DNA of 64,000 bases, taken from Natronorubrum bangense (lineage in GTDB: Archaea; Halobacteriota; Halobacteria; Halobacteriales; Natrialbaceae). The notes beneath the pieces were generated by a model. The model did not search any database. It was not told the DNA's origin and saw only the letters and a program-made list of their open reading frames with translations. The stretch spans positions 2,604,001 through 2,668,000 of the forward strand of contig NZ_CP031305.1 in NCBI RefSeq assembly GCF_004799645.1. The letters run 5' to 3'. Below are positions 1 to 8,770 of the stretch, piece by piece. The position numbers were made by a program, and so were the translations under genes. Numbering within the stretch: position 1 is the first letter of the stretch; the number at the start of each line of letters is the position of its first letter.

Positions 1-1
1 A

Positions 2-901
2 CAACCACAGTTCACAAGCCGGTCGATGACATTCGACCGCCGCACACTCACCGTCTTCCCCGACCAAGAAACGGTCACACTCACCACGCTCGGAAACCAC
101 AGTCGCGTCCACGCTGACTTGTCTCTTCCCGAAGCCGAAGATGGATACCAGCGTGTGTATCTTGATAGTGATGAGTGGGAGTACACAGAATCCACACTCC
201 ACTATCGAGACGGTGATTGGTACATTCATCTTGGCTATCGAACACCAAAAGAAGACGACGATTCCGAGTCACCGACCGAGAACGGAACGGTTCTCGGTGT
301 TGATCTCGGCGTCAACCAAATCGCTGTGACGAGTACAGCTCGCTTCTTCGACGCAGATGAACTCAACCACTACCGCCGCGAGTTCGAGAAAACACGTGGC
401 AGTCTCCAGCAGACCGGGACGCAATCCGCACACCGAACCATCGAATCCCTATCCGGCAGGGAAGAACGATACGTGAAACACGTTTTGCACAACGTGGCGA
501 ACGGTATCATAGAAGAAGCACTCGAACACGACTGCGACGGTATCGTGTTCGAGGAGTTGGACGGGATTCGAGAGGACTTGCCAGAAGCGGCGTGGCATTC
601 GGAGTGGGCGTTCCGCAAGCTGAAGGACTTCGTGGAGTACAAGGCGGAGTTTGAGGGCTTGTTCGTGGATACGACGAATCCTCGAAATACGTCGAAGCGG
701 TGTAACGAGTGTGGGTTCACGCACGACGATAACCGGCACGCTGGGCAGTTCGAGTGCCAGTCGTGTGGGAGGACGAATCACGCGGATTACAATGCGGCGA
801 AGAACGTTGCGGAGTTGTATCTCCGGCGGGGCCATCAGTCGTCCGGTCGGAGGAGCGTCAGTCAATACGCTCTGAAGTCAGGAGCGAGGACGCCGAGTTA
901 G
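2..901 (+). CDS. tnpB: TnpB (IS200/IS605, IS1341-type) RNA-guided nuclease, 5'-truncated by window edge
   Basis: This is the C-terminal two thirds or more of a TnpB protein. The frame is open to the left window edge, so the first ATG at 26 is probably internal. Counting from that ATG, a RuvC-like active site is visible: Asp93 in a GVDLGVN motif, Glu176/177 in VFEELDG, a four-cysteine zinc finger (Cys226, 229, 244, 247) and Asp254 in HADYNAAKN. TnpB proteins are RNA-guided DNA nucleases that help retain IS200/IS605 elements; the guide RNA overlaps the 3' end of the gene. No TnpA is visible, but it could lie upstream of the window. The catalytic set looks intact, so the protein is probably functional. 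Confidence 0.9.
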   Translation, partial: QPQFTSRSMTFDRRTLTVFPDQETVTLTTLGNHSRVHADLSLPEAEDGYQRVYLDSDEWEYTESTLHYRDGDWYIHLGYRTPKEDDDSESPTENGTVLGVDLGVNQIAVTSTARFFDADELNHYRREFEKTRGSLQQTGTQSAHRTIESLSGREERYVKHVLHNVANGIIEEALEHDCDGIVFEELDGIREDLPEAAWHSEWAFRKLKDFVEYKAEFEGLFVDTTNPRNTSKRCNECGFTHDDNRHAGQFECQSCGRTNHADYNAAKNVAELYLRRGHQSSGRRSVSQYALKSGARTPS

Positions 902-953
902 CCAGATACACTGGCTCCCCCACTCTTGGGGTAGAGGCCGAGTTCACTGACAA

Positions 954-977
954 GCCCCGCGCCACCGTGCGCGGGGC
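954..977 (+). other. Right-end hairpin of the TnpB element / 3' part of probable guide RNA
   Basis: A perfect 9-bp stem (954-962 with 969-977) closes a 6-base loop 53 bases after the tnpB stop codon. GC-rich hairpins at this spot mark the right end of IS200/IS605-type elements, and in haloarchaea a sense-overlapping transcript (sotRNA, now understood as the TnpB guide RNA) covers this area. The stem is seen directly; the RNA and the exact element end are inferred. Confidence 0.6.
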
Positions 978-1140
978 AGTTGACTCGCGTTCTGTCCGGA
1001 CTGTGGTGGCCGCACGCAGAATATCGCAGTCCCTCGAGAGTAGTCGCCTGTCAACAGAAGTTCTCCCACCGCCGGCTCCCATCAGTACCGGAGCGACCGC
1101 GTCCGTCGGATGGGTGCAAAACCCGTTTCAGTCGAGTGAC

Positions 1141-1608
1141 TCAGTCGAAATCCGGCAGATCCTCCGGCGGTTCGTACTCGGCCTCCCAGTCGATATACTC
1201 GTCTTTGAGTATTTCCGAGACGATCTGTCCGAACTCGGTTAGTTCGGCGTTGATCGAGGAGACAGTTCCCCACGTGTCGAGGTCGGGATGGTACTCCCGC
1301 GCCTGCCAGTCTTCGGGGATGCCGGGGGCGTGATAGCCGACGCGGTCAGCGAAGTCGTCCCAAAAGAAGTCAAACCCCGCGAAAAGATCGAGGTCGCGGG
1401 CAATCTCGTACGCCCGTTCCTCGAGATCAGTATCCACAAGCCACTCTTCGAATGCCTCCTCCCAGGCCCCTTCCTCGAGAAACTCCTGCAGTTCCTCGCG
1501 GCGGTAGTCGATGTCGGCTCCGTCTGCACTGATCGTTGCGTCCTCGTACTCGTTCGGATCGACGTACTCCAGTTCCGGTGGCTCGGGGGGTTCGACCTCG
1601 AGTGTCAT
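1141..1608 (-). CDS. Conserved acidic haloarchaeal protein of unknown function
   Basis: A 155-residue, strongly acidic, soluble protein starting with MTLEVEPPEP. I do not recognise the family. The reading frame is open upstream to 2004, but the upstream stretch has a basic, proline- and arginine-rich composition unlike a halophile protein and overlaps the next gene, so I place the start at the ATG ending at 1608. The C-terminus ends in an acidic, proline-containing tail. There is no signal peptide or membrane segment. It stands alone, divergent from the SHOCT gene at 1753. Confidence 0.7.
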   Translation of the reverse strand: MTLEVEPPEPPELEYVDPNEYEDATISADGADIDYRREELQEFLEEGAWEEAFEEWLVDTDLEERAYEIARDLDLFAGFDFFWDDFADRVGYHAPGIPEDWQAREYHPDLDTWGTVSSINAELTEFGQIVSEILKDEYIDWEAEYEPPEDLPDFD

Positions 1609-1752
1609 AGACAGGGGTACGGACGGTTTGCGGATAAGAATTCCCTCCCCGGAACGACGCGTTTTCGAGCGACCGGTCAGCAGCCAACGTCCCGCTCCTG
1701 GCGAATGTAGCCGATCCCCACAGTTATTCCGACACAGTCCCAACACGTCACT

Positions 1753-2136
1753 ATGGGCAGCGAGCGCGGCGGAACGAACTATAGCCTCACGGAGATCTTC
1801 GCCATCAAGTTCGTCCTTGCCGATATTCTGATCATTGCCGTGTTGCTGTTTGCCGGCCCGCTGTATGCCCTCGCGATCACGGCGCTGCTCGTGGTGAGTG
1901 TCTTTCTCGTCTGGTATCTCACCCAGCGCGTTGGTCCTGTCGGCACCGACACGACCGACTCGAGTCGATCGGACCGCGAACGCGACCCCGTCACGAAACT
2001 CCAAGATCGGTATGCAGCCGGCGAACTGTCCGACGCCGAGTTCGAAGCCAAACTCGAGCGGCTGATCGACGCCAACGAGCGGGCCGACGCCGCCGGCATC
2101 GAGACGGCGGACCTAGAACTCGAACGCTCGGAGTGA
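1753..2136 (+). CDS. Small membrane protein with C-terminal SHOCT domain
   Basis: A 127-residue protein with two closely spaced hydrophobic segments at about residues 15-34 and 37-57, a hydrophilic linker, and a C-terminal SHOCT-like segment (about residues 80-108, motif LxDRYAAGELSDAEFExKL). SHOCT domains are short helical oligomerisation modules found at the ends of many unrelated proteins and haloarchaea carry many such small membrane proteins. The specific role is unknown. The gene is separated from the HAD phosphatase by about 70 bases and may be co-transcribed with it. Confidence 0.8.
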   Translation: MGSERGGTNYSLTEIFAIKFVLADILIIAVLLFAGPLYALAITALLVVSVFLVWYLTQRVGPVGTDTTDSSRSDRERDPVTKLQDRYAAGELSDAEFEAKLERLIDANERADAAGIETADLELERSE

Positions 2137-2204
2137 CCGCGGATCCCCACGGCTGATTTCCCCGAACCCAACACTCAATCGACAGCCAGCCCTAGCAGTA
2201 TACA

Positions 2205-2984
2205 ATGACGAGCTACGAGGCGGCGATCCTCGACGTCGACGGCACCATCGTTCGAGGCGAGGAGCTGCTCCCGAACGTAACCGACGGCCTCTCTGCCCTC
2301 GATGACGCCGGCATCGATCGACTGCTGTTCTCGAACAATCCGACCCGTGGAAGCGACCACTACGGCGAGAAGCTCGAGCCACACGGAATCGCGATCGATT
2401 CCGACAGCGTCCTTACCTCAGCGACGGTCTCGGCGACGTATCTCGCAACGACCCATCCCGACGAGCGCGTGTATCTCGTCGGCAGCGAGCGACTCGAGAC
2501 GATCCTCGCGGACGCGGCCGTCGAACTCACCGACGACCCCGAGCGCGCCGACGTCGTCCTCGGGTCGTTCGACAAAGCGTTCTCCTACAGTGCGCTCTGG
2601 GAGGCGTTGCGTGCACTCGATGATGACGTGCCGTTTTATGGAACCGACCCCGATGCGACGATTCCGGTCGACGGTGGGTTGATTCCCGGCACTGGAGCGA
2701 TCCTCGCCGCAATGGAGGCCGTTGCCGGCCGAGAGCCCGACGCGATCCTCGGCAAACCGTCCACGATCGCCGCCACGGCCGCAATGGACCGTCTCGAGGC
2801 GGCGCCCGAACAGACGCTGGTCGTCGGCGATCGCCTCAACACCGATATCGAACTGGGGAACCGAGCCGGCATGACGACCGCACTCGTTCGGACTGGCGTG
2901 ACAGATCAGACGACACTCGAGACGTCGCCGATCCAGCCGGACTACGTTCTCGACTCGCTTGCCGACATCGAGACGCTGCTGTAA
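2205..2984 (+). CDS. HAD-superfamily hydrolase, NagD/phosphoglycolate-phosphatase-like (subclass IIA)
   Basis: A 259-residue HAD phosphatase. Motif I is DVDGT with the nucleophile Asp10 and acid/base Asp12; motif II is the FSNNP segment with Ser43-Asn44; motif III Lys184 lies in LGKPS; motif IV is VGDRLNTDI with Asp209 and Asp214. The long cap between motifs II and III is typical of the NagD (IIA) subclass, whose members dephosphorylate small sugar phosphates or nucleoside monophosphates. The sequence alone does not give the substrate. Length matches the family. The protein should be cytoplasmic. Confidence 0.88.
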   Translation: MTSYEAAILDVDGTIVRGEELLPNVTDGLSALDDAGIDRLLFSNNPTRGSDHYGEKLEPHGIAIDSDSVLTSATVSATYLATTHPDERVYLVGSERLETILADAAVELTDDPERADVVLGSFDKAFSYSALWEALRALDDDVPFYGTDPDATIPVDGGLIPGTGAILAAMEAVAGREPDAILGKPSTIAATAAMDRLEAAPEQTLVVGDRLNTDIELGNRAGMTTALVRTGVTDQTTLETSPIQPDYVLDSLADIETLL

Positions 2985-3086
2985 GCGAGCCAATCGCCCG
3001 CTTGTGACTGGCGGACAGGCGTGGGAGCGCTGCACAATGTGGGTCTGAGAGACATACTTATCCGTGATAGTCTCGATAGTCGTCAT

Positions 3087-3338
3087 ATGGACTTTGCGGA
3101 CACGAAAGCCCACGTCAAACACGTACTGCTTCGAGCGCGATACGCAGCGATTGGAGCCGCAGTCGGGGCCGCGATCGGTGCCGTCTTCAGTCGAAACGCC
3201 GCGAGCACTGGCGGTGCGATCGGTGCGCTGGCCGGTGCGACAGTCGCAGATACGCGCGATACTGCGAGTACGTTCCTCGAGGACGCCAAGGAAAAAGAGT
3301 TCGTCCCGCTGTCGAACGGCGACGACGAGCAGAACTGA
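3087..3338 (+). CDS. Small glycine-zipper protein of unknown function
   Basis: An 83-residue protein. I start it at the ATG at 3087 because the frame upstream to 3021 looks non-coding and a TATA-like sequence (catacttatcc, about 3051-3062) lies about 30 bases before this start. The centre (about residues 18-55) is an alanine/glycine-rich stretch with repeated GxxxG spacing, consistent with membrane-associated or helix-packing segments. It ends in an acidic tail. I do not recognise a family. It sits between the HAD phosphatase and the TraB-family gene, on the same strand. Confidence 0.6.
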   Translation: MDFADTKAHVKHVLLRARYAAIGAAVGAAIGAVFSRNAASTGGAIGALAGATVADTRDTASTFLEDAKEKEFVPLSNGDDEQN

Positions 3339-3506
3339 CAGCGTCGGAACCAGCGCCATCCGCCACCGGTGGTGGCAACAGTCGTCAGTAGACGAGAAAC
3401 GGCGTGACCGTGGCCGATTCGCACTCGAGTCGGCGGTCGACGATCTGTCCGTCTTACTTCCTTTTGGTCCGATACTGGTAAAAGTCCACGTCGAGTTGAA
3501 TCGTTA

Positions 3507-5279
3507 ATGAGCGATGCAGGCGACGCCGGCGTGCCAGAGCCCCCGAAGCCGCCAACGGACGAACAGGGGTCTGTCCACGTTCTCGGGACAGCACACGTCT
3601 CGCAGGCGAGCGTCGATGACGTACACGAAACGATCGATCGTGAAGACCCAGATGTCGTCGCCGTCGAACTCGACGAGGGTCGATATCGACAGATGCAAGG
3701 CGGGACACCGGACGATATTGAAGCCAAAGACCTCCTCTCAGGCAACACCGTCTTCCAGTTTCTGGCCTACTGGATGCTTTCGTATGTCCAGTCACGCCTC
3801 GGCGAGCGGTTCGACATCGAGCCCGGAGCGGACATGCGGGCCGCCATCGAGGCCGCCGAGCGCAACGAAAGCGGTGTTGCACTCGTCGATCGAGATATTC
3901 AGGTCACGATCCAGCGGTTCTGGCGTCGGCTATCTGTTAGCGAGAAGCTGAAGATGGTCGGCGGACTCGCCCTCGGAATTACCGATCCCCGGACGATCGG
4001 GCTCACCTTCGGTGCCGTTGCCGGGCTCTTGGTCGGCTTTGTCTTCGCTGCCTTTCTCGCACCGCTGCTCGGGCTTGGCGACCTCCTCTTGCTTGGTGTC
4101 ACCGGCTCGACGACGCTTCAGTATGTGGGCGCGACCATAGGTGGTGCCATCGGCGGTGCGTTCGTCGGGTTGCTCTTTCTCCCCTCGCTTGAGACGAACA
4201 GCGGGTCGGCTGGCGGGCTTCTCGACGGGCTTTCGATACGGATCCTCGCAGGCGTCGGTCTCGGGATCAGCGCCTGCCTGGCACTGGTCGCAACTGGAAC
4301 CTTCATTGGACCGTTTTCAGCAGGCGCGTTCGAAAGCGCCGGCATCTACGGGATCCGCGGGACAGTTGGTATCCTCGCCGGGCTCGGCGTCGGTGTCGCC
4401 ATCGGTGGCCTCCTCGGCCTCGTTCTCGATGCCGGCAGCAGCGACGTCGAAGACGTCGACGAGATCGACATCGAAGAGATGACCGACGGCGACGTTGTCG
4501 CCGCGATGATGGAGGAGTTTCGCCGGTTTAGCCCCCGCGGCGCAAACGCCCTGATCGACGAACGTGACGCCTACATCGCGAATCACCTCCACGAGCTTCG
4601 CGACCAGGGGTACGACGTCGTCGCCGTTGTCGGTGCCGGCCACAAAGCCGGGATCGAACGCCATCTCGAGAACCCATCACAGATTCCTTCCCTCAAGTCG
4701 CTTTCGGGGACTGCGTCCAAGCGACGATTCTCGCCACTGAAGATCGCCGGCTATCTGGTGATGATCGGCTTCCTCGGCTTTTTCTTCCTGCTGATTATGG
4801 CGGGCGTGCAGGATACGTTCTTGCTCAAGCTGTTTGGAGCCTGGTTTCTGTTCAACGGGTTCTTTGCGTTTACACTCGCCAGACTCGCTGGTGCACGCTG
4901 GACCAGTGCCGGCGTCGGCGGCTCGATTGCGTGGCTAACCAGCATCAATCCACTGCTGGCCCCCGGCTGGTTCGCTGGCTACGTCGAACTCAAACACCGG
5001 CCAGTCAACATTCGAGATATCCAGACGCTCAACGAAATCGTCGGTGACTCCGAGCGGCCGGTGAGCGACGCCATGAGCGACATGTTCGATGTCCCGCTGT
5101 TCCGGCTCATTATGATCGTTGCGTTGACCAACATCGGGAGTCTGATCGCGACCCTGCTGTTCCCGATCGCGGTGTTGCCGTGGCTCGCTCCCGAAATCGG
5201 CGGCGTCGACGCTCTCTTTGGTGAGCTTCTCACCGGTGCTGAAAACACCCTCGAGTTACTCAGAGGGCTGTTGACATGA
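3507..5279 (+). CDS. TraB/PrgY family membrane protein
   Basis: A 590-residue protein. The N-terminal domain carries the TraB signature: GTAHVS at about residues 27-32 and VELDEGRY at 53-60. Further conserved pieces (IDERDAYIA and VVGAGHKAGI) fall around residues 350-385. Several hydrophobic segments are interspersed from residue 150 onwards and again in the C-terminal 170 residues. TraB/PrgY proteins are membrane proteins; in enterococci they reduce peptide-pheromone activity, and the fold relates to GumN/Tiki metalloproteases. The archaeal role is unknown. Its stop overlaps the start of the downstream site-2 protease by ATGA, so the two are translationally coupled and may act together on membrane peptides (inference). 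Confidence 0.88.
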   Translation: MSDAGDAGVPEPPKPPTDEQGSVHVLGTAHVSQASVDDVHETIDREDPDVVAVELDEGRYRQMQGGTPDDIEAKDLLSGNTVFQFLAYWMLSYVQSRLGERFDIEPGADMRAAIEAAERNESGVALVDRDIQVTIQRFWRRLSVSEKLKMVGGLALGITDPRTIGLTFGAVAGLLVGFVFAAFLAPLLGLGDLLLLGVTGSTTLQYVGATIGGAIGGAFVGLLFLPSLETNSGSAGGLLDGLSIRILAGVGLGISACLALVATGTFIGPFSAGAFESAGIYGIRGTVGILAGLGVGVAIGGLLGLVLDAGSSDVEDVDEIDIEEMTDGDVVAAMMEEFRRFSPRGANALIDERDAYIANHLHELRDQGYDVVAVVGAGHKAGIERHLENPSQIPSLKSLSGTASKRRFSPLKIAGYLVMIGFLGFFFLLIMAGVQDTFLLKLFGAWFLFNGFFAFTLARLAGARWTSAGVGGSIAWLTSINPLLAPGWFAGYVELKHRPVNIRDIQTLNEIVGDSERPVSDAMSDMFDVPLFRLIMIVALTNIGSLIATLLFPIAVLPWLAPEIGGVDALFGELLTGAENTLELLRGLLT

Positions 5280-5908
5280 GCGTGCGAACACGCCGGCAGC
5301 CGGAGCCGGAACTCTCTTTCAGCGACAAGGAACTGTTCGACCTCGCGCTGGCCTGGATTACACTGAGTGTCGCGTTCGCGCTGTTGCTGGCGCCGATTCA
5401 CCGCTCACCGGTCACTGTCGGCTACTTCGGTGCGATGGTCGGGCTGAGTTTCGTCACCGTCGGCGTCGCCTTTCTGTTGCACGAACTCGCTCACAAAGTG
5501 GTCGCGATCGAGTACGGCCAGGTCGCGGAGTTCCGTGCAGACTACCAGATGCTGTTTCTCGCGGTCATGAGCGCACTTATTGGCTTTCTCTTTGCCGCAC
5601 CAGGGGCTGTCTACCACCGGGGCCGGATCACGACGAAACAGAACGGGCACGTCGCGCTCGCAGGACCCATTACAAACCACCTGCTTGCACTGGTGTTTTT
5701 CCCGCTTATGTTGTTTCCCGGCATTATCGGGACCGTTGGTCACCTCGGCGTGCTCATCAATCTCGTCCTTGCCGCGTTCAACATGATCCCGTTTGGCCCC
5801 CTCGACGGGAAAACGGTCCTCGAGTGGAGCAAGCCAGTGTTCGGCGTCGTGTTCGGCCTGAGTCTGGTGTTGGTCGTCGGCTTTTATTTGACGTTTGGGT
5901 TATTCTGA
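5276..5908 (+). CDS. Site-2-protease-like membrane zinc metalloprotease (M50)
   Basis: A 210-residue polytopic membrane protein with the HExxH zinc-protease motif at residues 69-73 (HELAH) inside a hydrophobic helix. A second motif, FGPLDGKT, carries Asp177 as the likely third zinc ligand. These are the defining residues of M50 site-2 proteases, which cut substrates within the membrane. It is short and lacks PDZ or CBS domains. The start overlaps the stop of the TraB gene (ATGA), indicating an operon. The substrate is unknown; a link to the TraB-family protein is suggested only by the overlap. Confidence 0.87.
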   Translation: MSVRTRRQPEPELSFSDKELFDLALAWITLSVAFALLLAPIHRSPVTVGYFGAMVGLSFVTVGVAFLLHELAHKVVAIEYGQVAEFRADYQMLFLAVMSALIGFLFAAPGAVYHRGRITTKQNGHVALAGPITNHLLALVFFPLMLFPGIIGTVGHLGVLINLVLAAFNMIPFGPLDGKTVLEWSKPVFGVVFGLSLVLVVGFYLTFGLF

Positions 5909-5980
5909 GACGCGCTCGATGGGCCGGCGGCCGACCATGCAACCGGTGATCTTTTGCTCACCCCGAGAGGTCGTTCAGAC

Positions 5981-6976
5981 ATGACCGATCCAGCGGACGA
6001 CGATGCTGCAACGGAACAGCTCACTTACGCCGACACCGGCGTCGACATCGAAGCCAGCGAAGACGCGACTGCAGCGCTGCTCGAGGCCTTTGGAAGCGAT
6101 CTGACGACCGAGTACGCGGGCCTGATCGACATCGGCGATCGCTATCTCGCCCTCGCGACTGATGGCGTCGGCACGAAGCTCATGGTCGCCGAAGCCATCG
6201 AAGACTTCTCGACGATCGGCATCGACTGCATCGCGATGAACGTCAACGACCTCGTCGCCGCGGGCGTCGAACCCGTTGCGTTCGTTGATTACCTCGCGAT
6301 CGACGAACCCGACGACGACCTCACCAACGAGATCGGCGAAGGGCTCGCCGTCGGTCTAGAGGAATCCGGCATGACGCTCCTCGGCGGCGAGACAGCTGTC
6401 ATGCCCGACGTCGTCACGGGCTTCGACCTCGCAGGCACCTGTGCCGGCCTCGCCGGCAAGGACGAGATTCTCGAGGGAGAGGCACAGGTCGGTGACGTCC
6501 TCGTCGGCTTTGCCTCGAACGGCATCCACTCGAACGGCCTCACGCTCGCTCGCGAGGCAGTCACGCGCGACCACGAGTACACCGACGCGTTCCCCCACGA
6601 CGACGATCGGACGATCGGCGAGGAACTGCTTCGGCCGACGCGGCTCTACACGTCTCTGCTCGAGCCAATGCGTGAACACGGTGTTCGTGCGGCGGCCCAC
6701 ATCACGGGTGGTGGCTGGACGAACCTGCTCCGGATGGGCGACCACGAGTACGTGATCGAGGATCCGTTCCCGGCCCAGCCGATCTTCGAGTTCGTGCAGG
6801 CTGAAGGGAAGGTGACGGACGAGGAGATGCACCGAACGTTCAACATGGGCACCGGCTTCGTCGTCGCCGTTCCCGAAGACCGTGCCGAGGCGCTCGTCGC
6901 CGACACCGACGGGCAGATCATCGGCCACGTTGAAGCGGGCAACTCGGTCGAGATCCGCGGGCTCTCGCTGAGCTGA
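5981..6976 (+). CDS. purM: Phosphoribosylformylglycinamidine cyclo-ligase (AIR synthetase)
   Basis: PurM catalyses the ATP-dependent ring closure of formylglycinamidine ribonucleotide to aminoimidazole ribonucleotide, the fifth step of de novo purine synthesis. Visible family motifs are YADTGVDI (about residues 16-23), the ATP-binding ATDGVGTKL at about 59-67, LLGGETAVMPD, and the C-terminal HITGGG and FNMGTGF motifs. I start at the ATG at 5981 (331 residues, normal for the family) rather than the in-frame codon at 5954, which would add an unconserved leader. It stands alone here, with no other pur gene in the window. Confidence 0.95.
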   Translation: MTDPADDDAATEQLTYADTGVDIEASEDATAALLEAFGSDLTTEYAGLIDIGDRYLALATDGVGTKLMVAEAIEDFSTIGIDCIAMNVNDLVAAGVEPVAFVDYLAIDEPDDDLTNEIGEGLAVGLEESGMTLLGGETAVMPDVVTGFDLAGTCAGLAGKDEILEGEAQVGDVLVGFASNGIHSNGLTLAREAVTRDHEYTDAFPHDDDRTIGEELLRPTRLYTSLLEPMREHGVRAAAHITGGGWTNLLRMGDHEYVIEDPFPAQPIFEFVQAEGKVTDEEMHRTFNMGTGFVVAVPEDRAEALVADTDGQIIGHVEAGNSVEIRGLSLS

Positions 6977-7393
6977 GCCTGCGCATACGACGATCGCACA
7001 AAGCCGTTTCCGGCGCTGGCGAGGCCTAGTTGTGTCCAGTTGCAACCGAAACGGGCCGTCTGTCCCCGCTATCGAATTATCTGTTCTTCGACACCATCGT
7101 GCTCGAGGATACCGCAAACGCAGTCACAACAGCCGGTGCGACGAACACAGCAGCGAGGGGAGAGACAGCAAAAAGCCGCGGAGTGCGCTGCCGTTCTCGC
7201 TTGGGGGTGCGGTCAACCGTCAGGAGACCGTCTGGCTGCTGTCACGAGTCATCTCCGGTCTCTGAAAGTGGAGAAGCAGTTGGAACGGACTCGAGACGGC
7301 GATCCTCACTTCTGACGGACTGCTGCCCGTCAGTTCCGACGCGACCGCGTGCAGTCTTGCGATTGTGCTGGGAAAGAGGGACGGCAGACCGTG
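6977..7393. other. Intergenic region without a convincing gene
   Basis: This 417-base gap separates the converging purM and universal-stress genes. Reading frames here have basic, serine- and arginine-rich translations that overlap on both strands and show no family resemblance. I see no RNA gene or repeat. Confidence 0.5.
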
Positions 7394-7816
7394 TTAGACC
7401 GCCTGAACGGGTGTCTCGGTGAGACGGATGACCCGGTCGGTGACGCTCCCGAGTGGCGTTGTCCGGTCGTTGGTCGCTCCCCGACGGCCCATCACGATCA
7501 GGTCGGCGTCGTTTCGTTCCGCATGGGTCGTGATCTTTTCCCACGGAAGCCCTCGGCAACACTCACAATCGACCTCGAGGCCGAGTTCATCGGCACGTGC
7601 TTTGATTTCGTTGAGCATCTCGGTGGCGTCGTCCTCGAGTTTTTCGTGTTCGGCCTCGACGCTTCCAAGCGCCGGCGGTCGTCCGTGGCGACGTTCGTCG
7701 ACGACGTAGAGACACACTACTTTTGCGTCGTACTGGTCGGCGAGGTTGAGGCCCTGTTCGACGCCGCGGGCTGCCTGTTCGCTGCCGTCGGTCGGAATGA
7801 GGATTGTATCGTACAC
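7394..7816 (-). CDS. Universal stress protein, UspA family
   Basis: A 140-residue single-domain Usp. It opens with ILIPTDGSE, in which Asp10 is the conserved ATP-site aspartate, and carries the C-terminal ATP-binding signature (MGRRGATNDRTTPLGSVTDRVI: Gly-x2-Gly-x9-Gly-Ser). The signature implies the ATP-binding subclass. Such proteins are cytoplasmic homodimers and haloarchaeal genomes hold dozens, so the specific stress is unknown. A 9-bp inverted repeat lies just upstream of the start. Confidence 0.92.
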   Translation of the reverse strand: MYDTILIPTDGSEQAARGVEQGLNLADQYDAKVVCLYVVDERRHGRPPALGSVEAEHEKLEDDATEMLNEIKARADELGLEVDCECCRGLPWEKITTHAERNDADLIVMGRRGATNDRTTPLGSVTDRVIRLTETPVQAV

Positions 7817-7830
7817 TATTAATCACCTGC

Positions 7831-7866
7831 GTAGTAGTTGGTGACCGTACATAGTAAAACTACTAC
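7831..7866. promoter_or_regulatory. Inverted repeat upstream of the universal stress gene
   Basis: Nine bases at 7831-7839 (gtagtagtt) are the exact reverse complement of 7858-7866. The pair lies 15-50 bases before the usp start codon, where a promoter or operator would sit. Binding by a regulator is inferred. Confidence 0.35.
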
Positions 7867-7968
7867 CAGTTCTCATCTCATAGAAACAAGAATCTAGGTT
7901 CACGCCACCGGTTCCGACGGACTCGCAGGCCACCGTGGGGTAGAGTGCCAGTCGAGGAACGCGGTTTC

Positions 7969-8481
7969 TCAACTCGACGCCGCGGTGTCGGCAGTCGCTG
8001 CGCGGATCGTCTCGTACTCATCGTCGCTGTATGCGATCAGACGCACATCCTCGAGTGACGCTGGCTCGTATACGTCGATCGTTTCGCCGATGATCTCGGC
8101 ACCGTCGGCGAGGTCGAAGCCGGCGACGCCACAGCCAAGCGCTGGGATCACGAGCGATCGGCAGCCGAGTTCGTCAGCTCTCTCGAGCGTGTTCTGGGTC
8201 GCATCGCGGATGCTCTCAGCGGTCGCCTGGCCGTCGCCGTAGTGAGGCATTGCAACCGCATGGATGACGTAGTCGGCGTCGAGGTCGTAAGCGTCGGTGA
8301 CCGCGACTGCACCGAGTTCGATCGGTCCGTTCTCCATGGCCTCCTCGTTGATCTCTGCGCCTGCGCGCCGCCGAAGTGCGCCAGCAACACCAGACCCCAT
8401 TCGGAGACTCGTGCCGGCGGCGTTGACAAGGACGTCGGCTGACTGTGCAGCGATATCTCCCTGAATGACGTCGAACTGCAT
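7969..8481 (-). CDS. Macro-domain (ADP-ribose-binding) protein
   Basis: A 170-residue stand-alone macro domain. The conserved motifs are VNAAG (Asn20) after a beta strand, GSGVAGAL at about residues 29-36, and IPALGCGVAGF near residue 130. These residues bind ADP-ribose, and family members remove ADP-ribose from proteins or act on O-acetyl-ADP-ribose. I start at the ATG ending at 8481 because the ten preceding in-frame residues are not part of the fold. It is divergent from the small gene at 8603 and could share its control region. Confidence 0.9.
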   Translation of the reverse strand: MQFDVIQGDIAAQSADVLVNAAGTSLRMGSGVAGALRRRAGAEINEEAMENGPIELGAVAVTDAYDLDADYVIHAVAMPHYGDGQATAESIRDATQNTLERADELGCRSLVIPALGCGVAGFDLADGAEIIGETIDVYEPASLEDVRLIAYSDDEYETIRAATADTAASS

Positions 8482-8579
8482 ACATGGGGGTACGAGAGCG
8501 ACTGATTTCAAGCTGGGCCGTGAAATCGTCTGCGCGTCGGCCCCACCGTGAAGTTAGGCCAACCAAAACCTTTTTAGAT

Positions 8580-8593
8580 TTAGGCTCGCCTAA
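8580..8593. promoter_or_regulatory. DtxR/IdeR-like iron-box palindrome
   Basis: The sequence TTAGGCTCGCCTAA is a perfect 6-bp inverted repeat with a 2-base centre. It resembles the TTAGGxTxxCCTAA core bound by DtxR/IdeR/Idr metal-dependent repressors. It lies just downstream of a TATA-like stretch (8571-8578) and 9 bases before the start of the gene at 8603, so a bound repressor would block transcription. A further half-site, TTAGGC, is at 8554-8559. The match is by eye. Confidence 0.5.
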
Positions 8594-8602
8594 CTCCTCC
8601 TA

Positions 8603-8770
8603 ATGGACGCACCCGTCCGCAGAGAAGATACCGAATCCGACGAGACAGCCGAGGAGCCGACGGCGATCGTGACCAGTCACGAAACCCGACCCGGCAAAGT
8701 CGTCTTTACCGAACGCGACAACACCGACGGCTGGATCGCAGCCGATTGCGTTGTCGACCTCGAGCGCTGA
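8603..8770 (+). CDS. Small conserved-looking haloarchaeal protein (55 residues)
   Basis: A 55-residue acidic protein starting MDAPVRRED. The second half (about residues 21-55) reads like a compact beta-rich domain with the segment PGKVVFTERDN followed by GWIASD-type residues (here GWIAADCVVDLER). A TATA-like box lies about 30 bases upstream, typical of a leaderless haloarchaeal gene. The iron-box palindrome at 8580-8593 sits between box and start, so I infer metal-dependent regulation. I believe similar small proteins occur widely in haloarchaea, but I cannot name a function. Confidence 0.65.
   Translation: MDAPVRREDTESDETAEEPTAIVTSHETRPGKVVFTERDNTDGWIAADCVVDLER

Noticed and set aside
1609..2004. 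Upstream extension of the 1141-1608 gene
   Set aside because: Extra residues are basic and overlap the SHOCT gene; ATG ending at 1608 begins the acidic, protein-like part.
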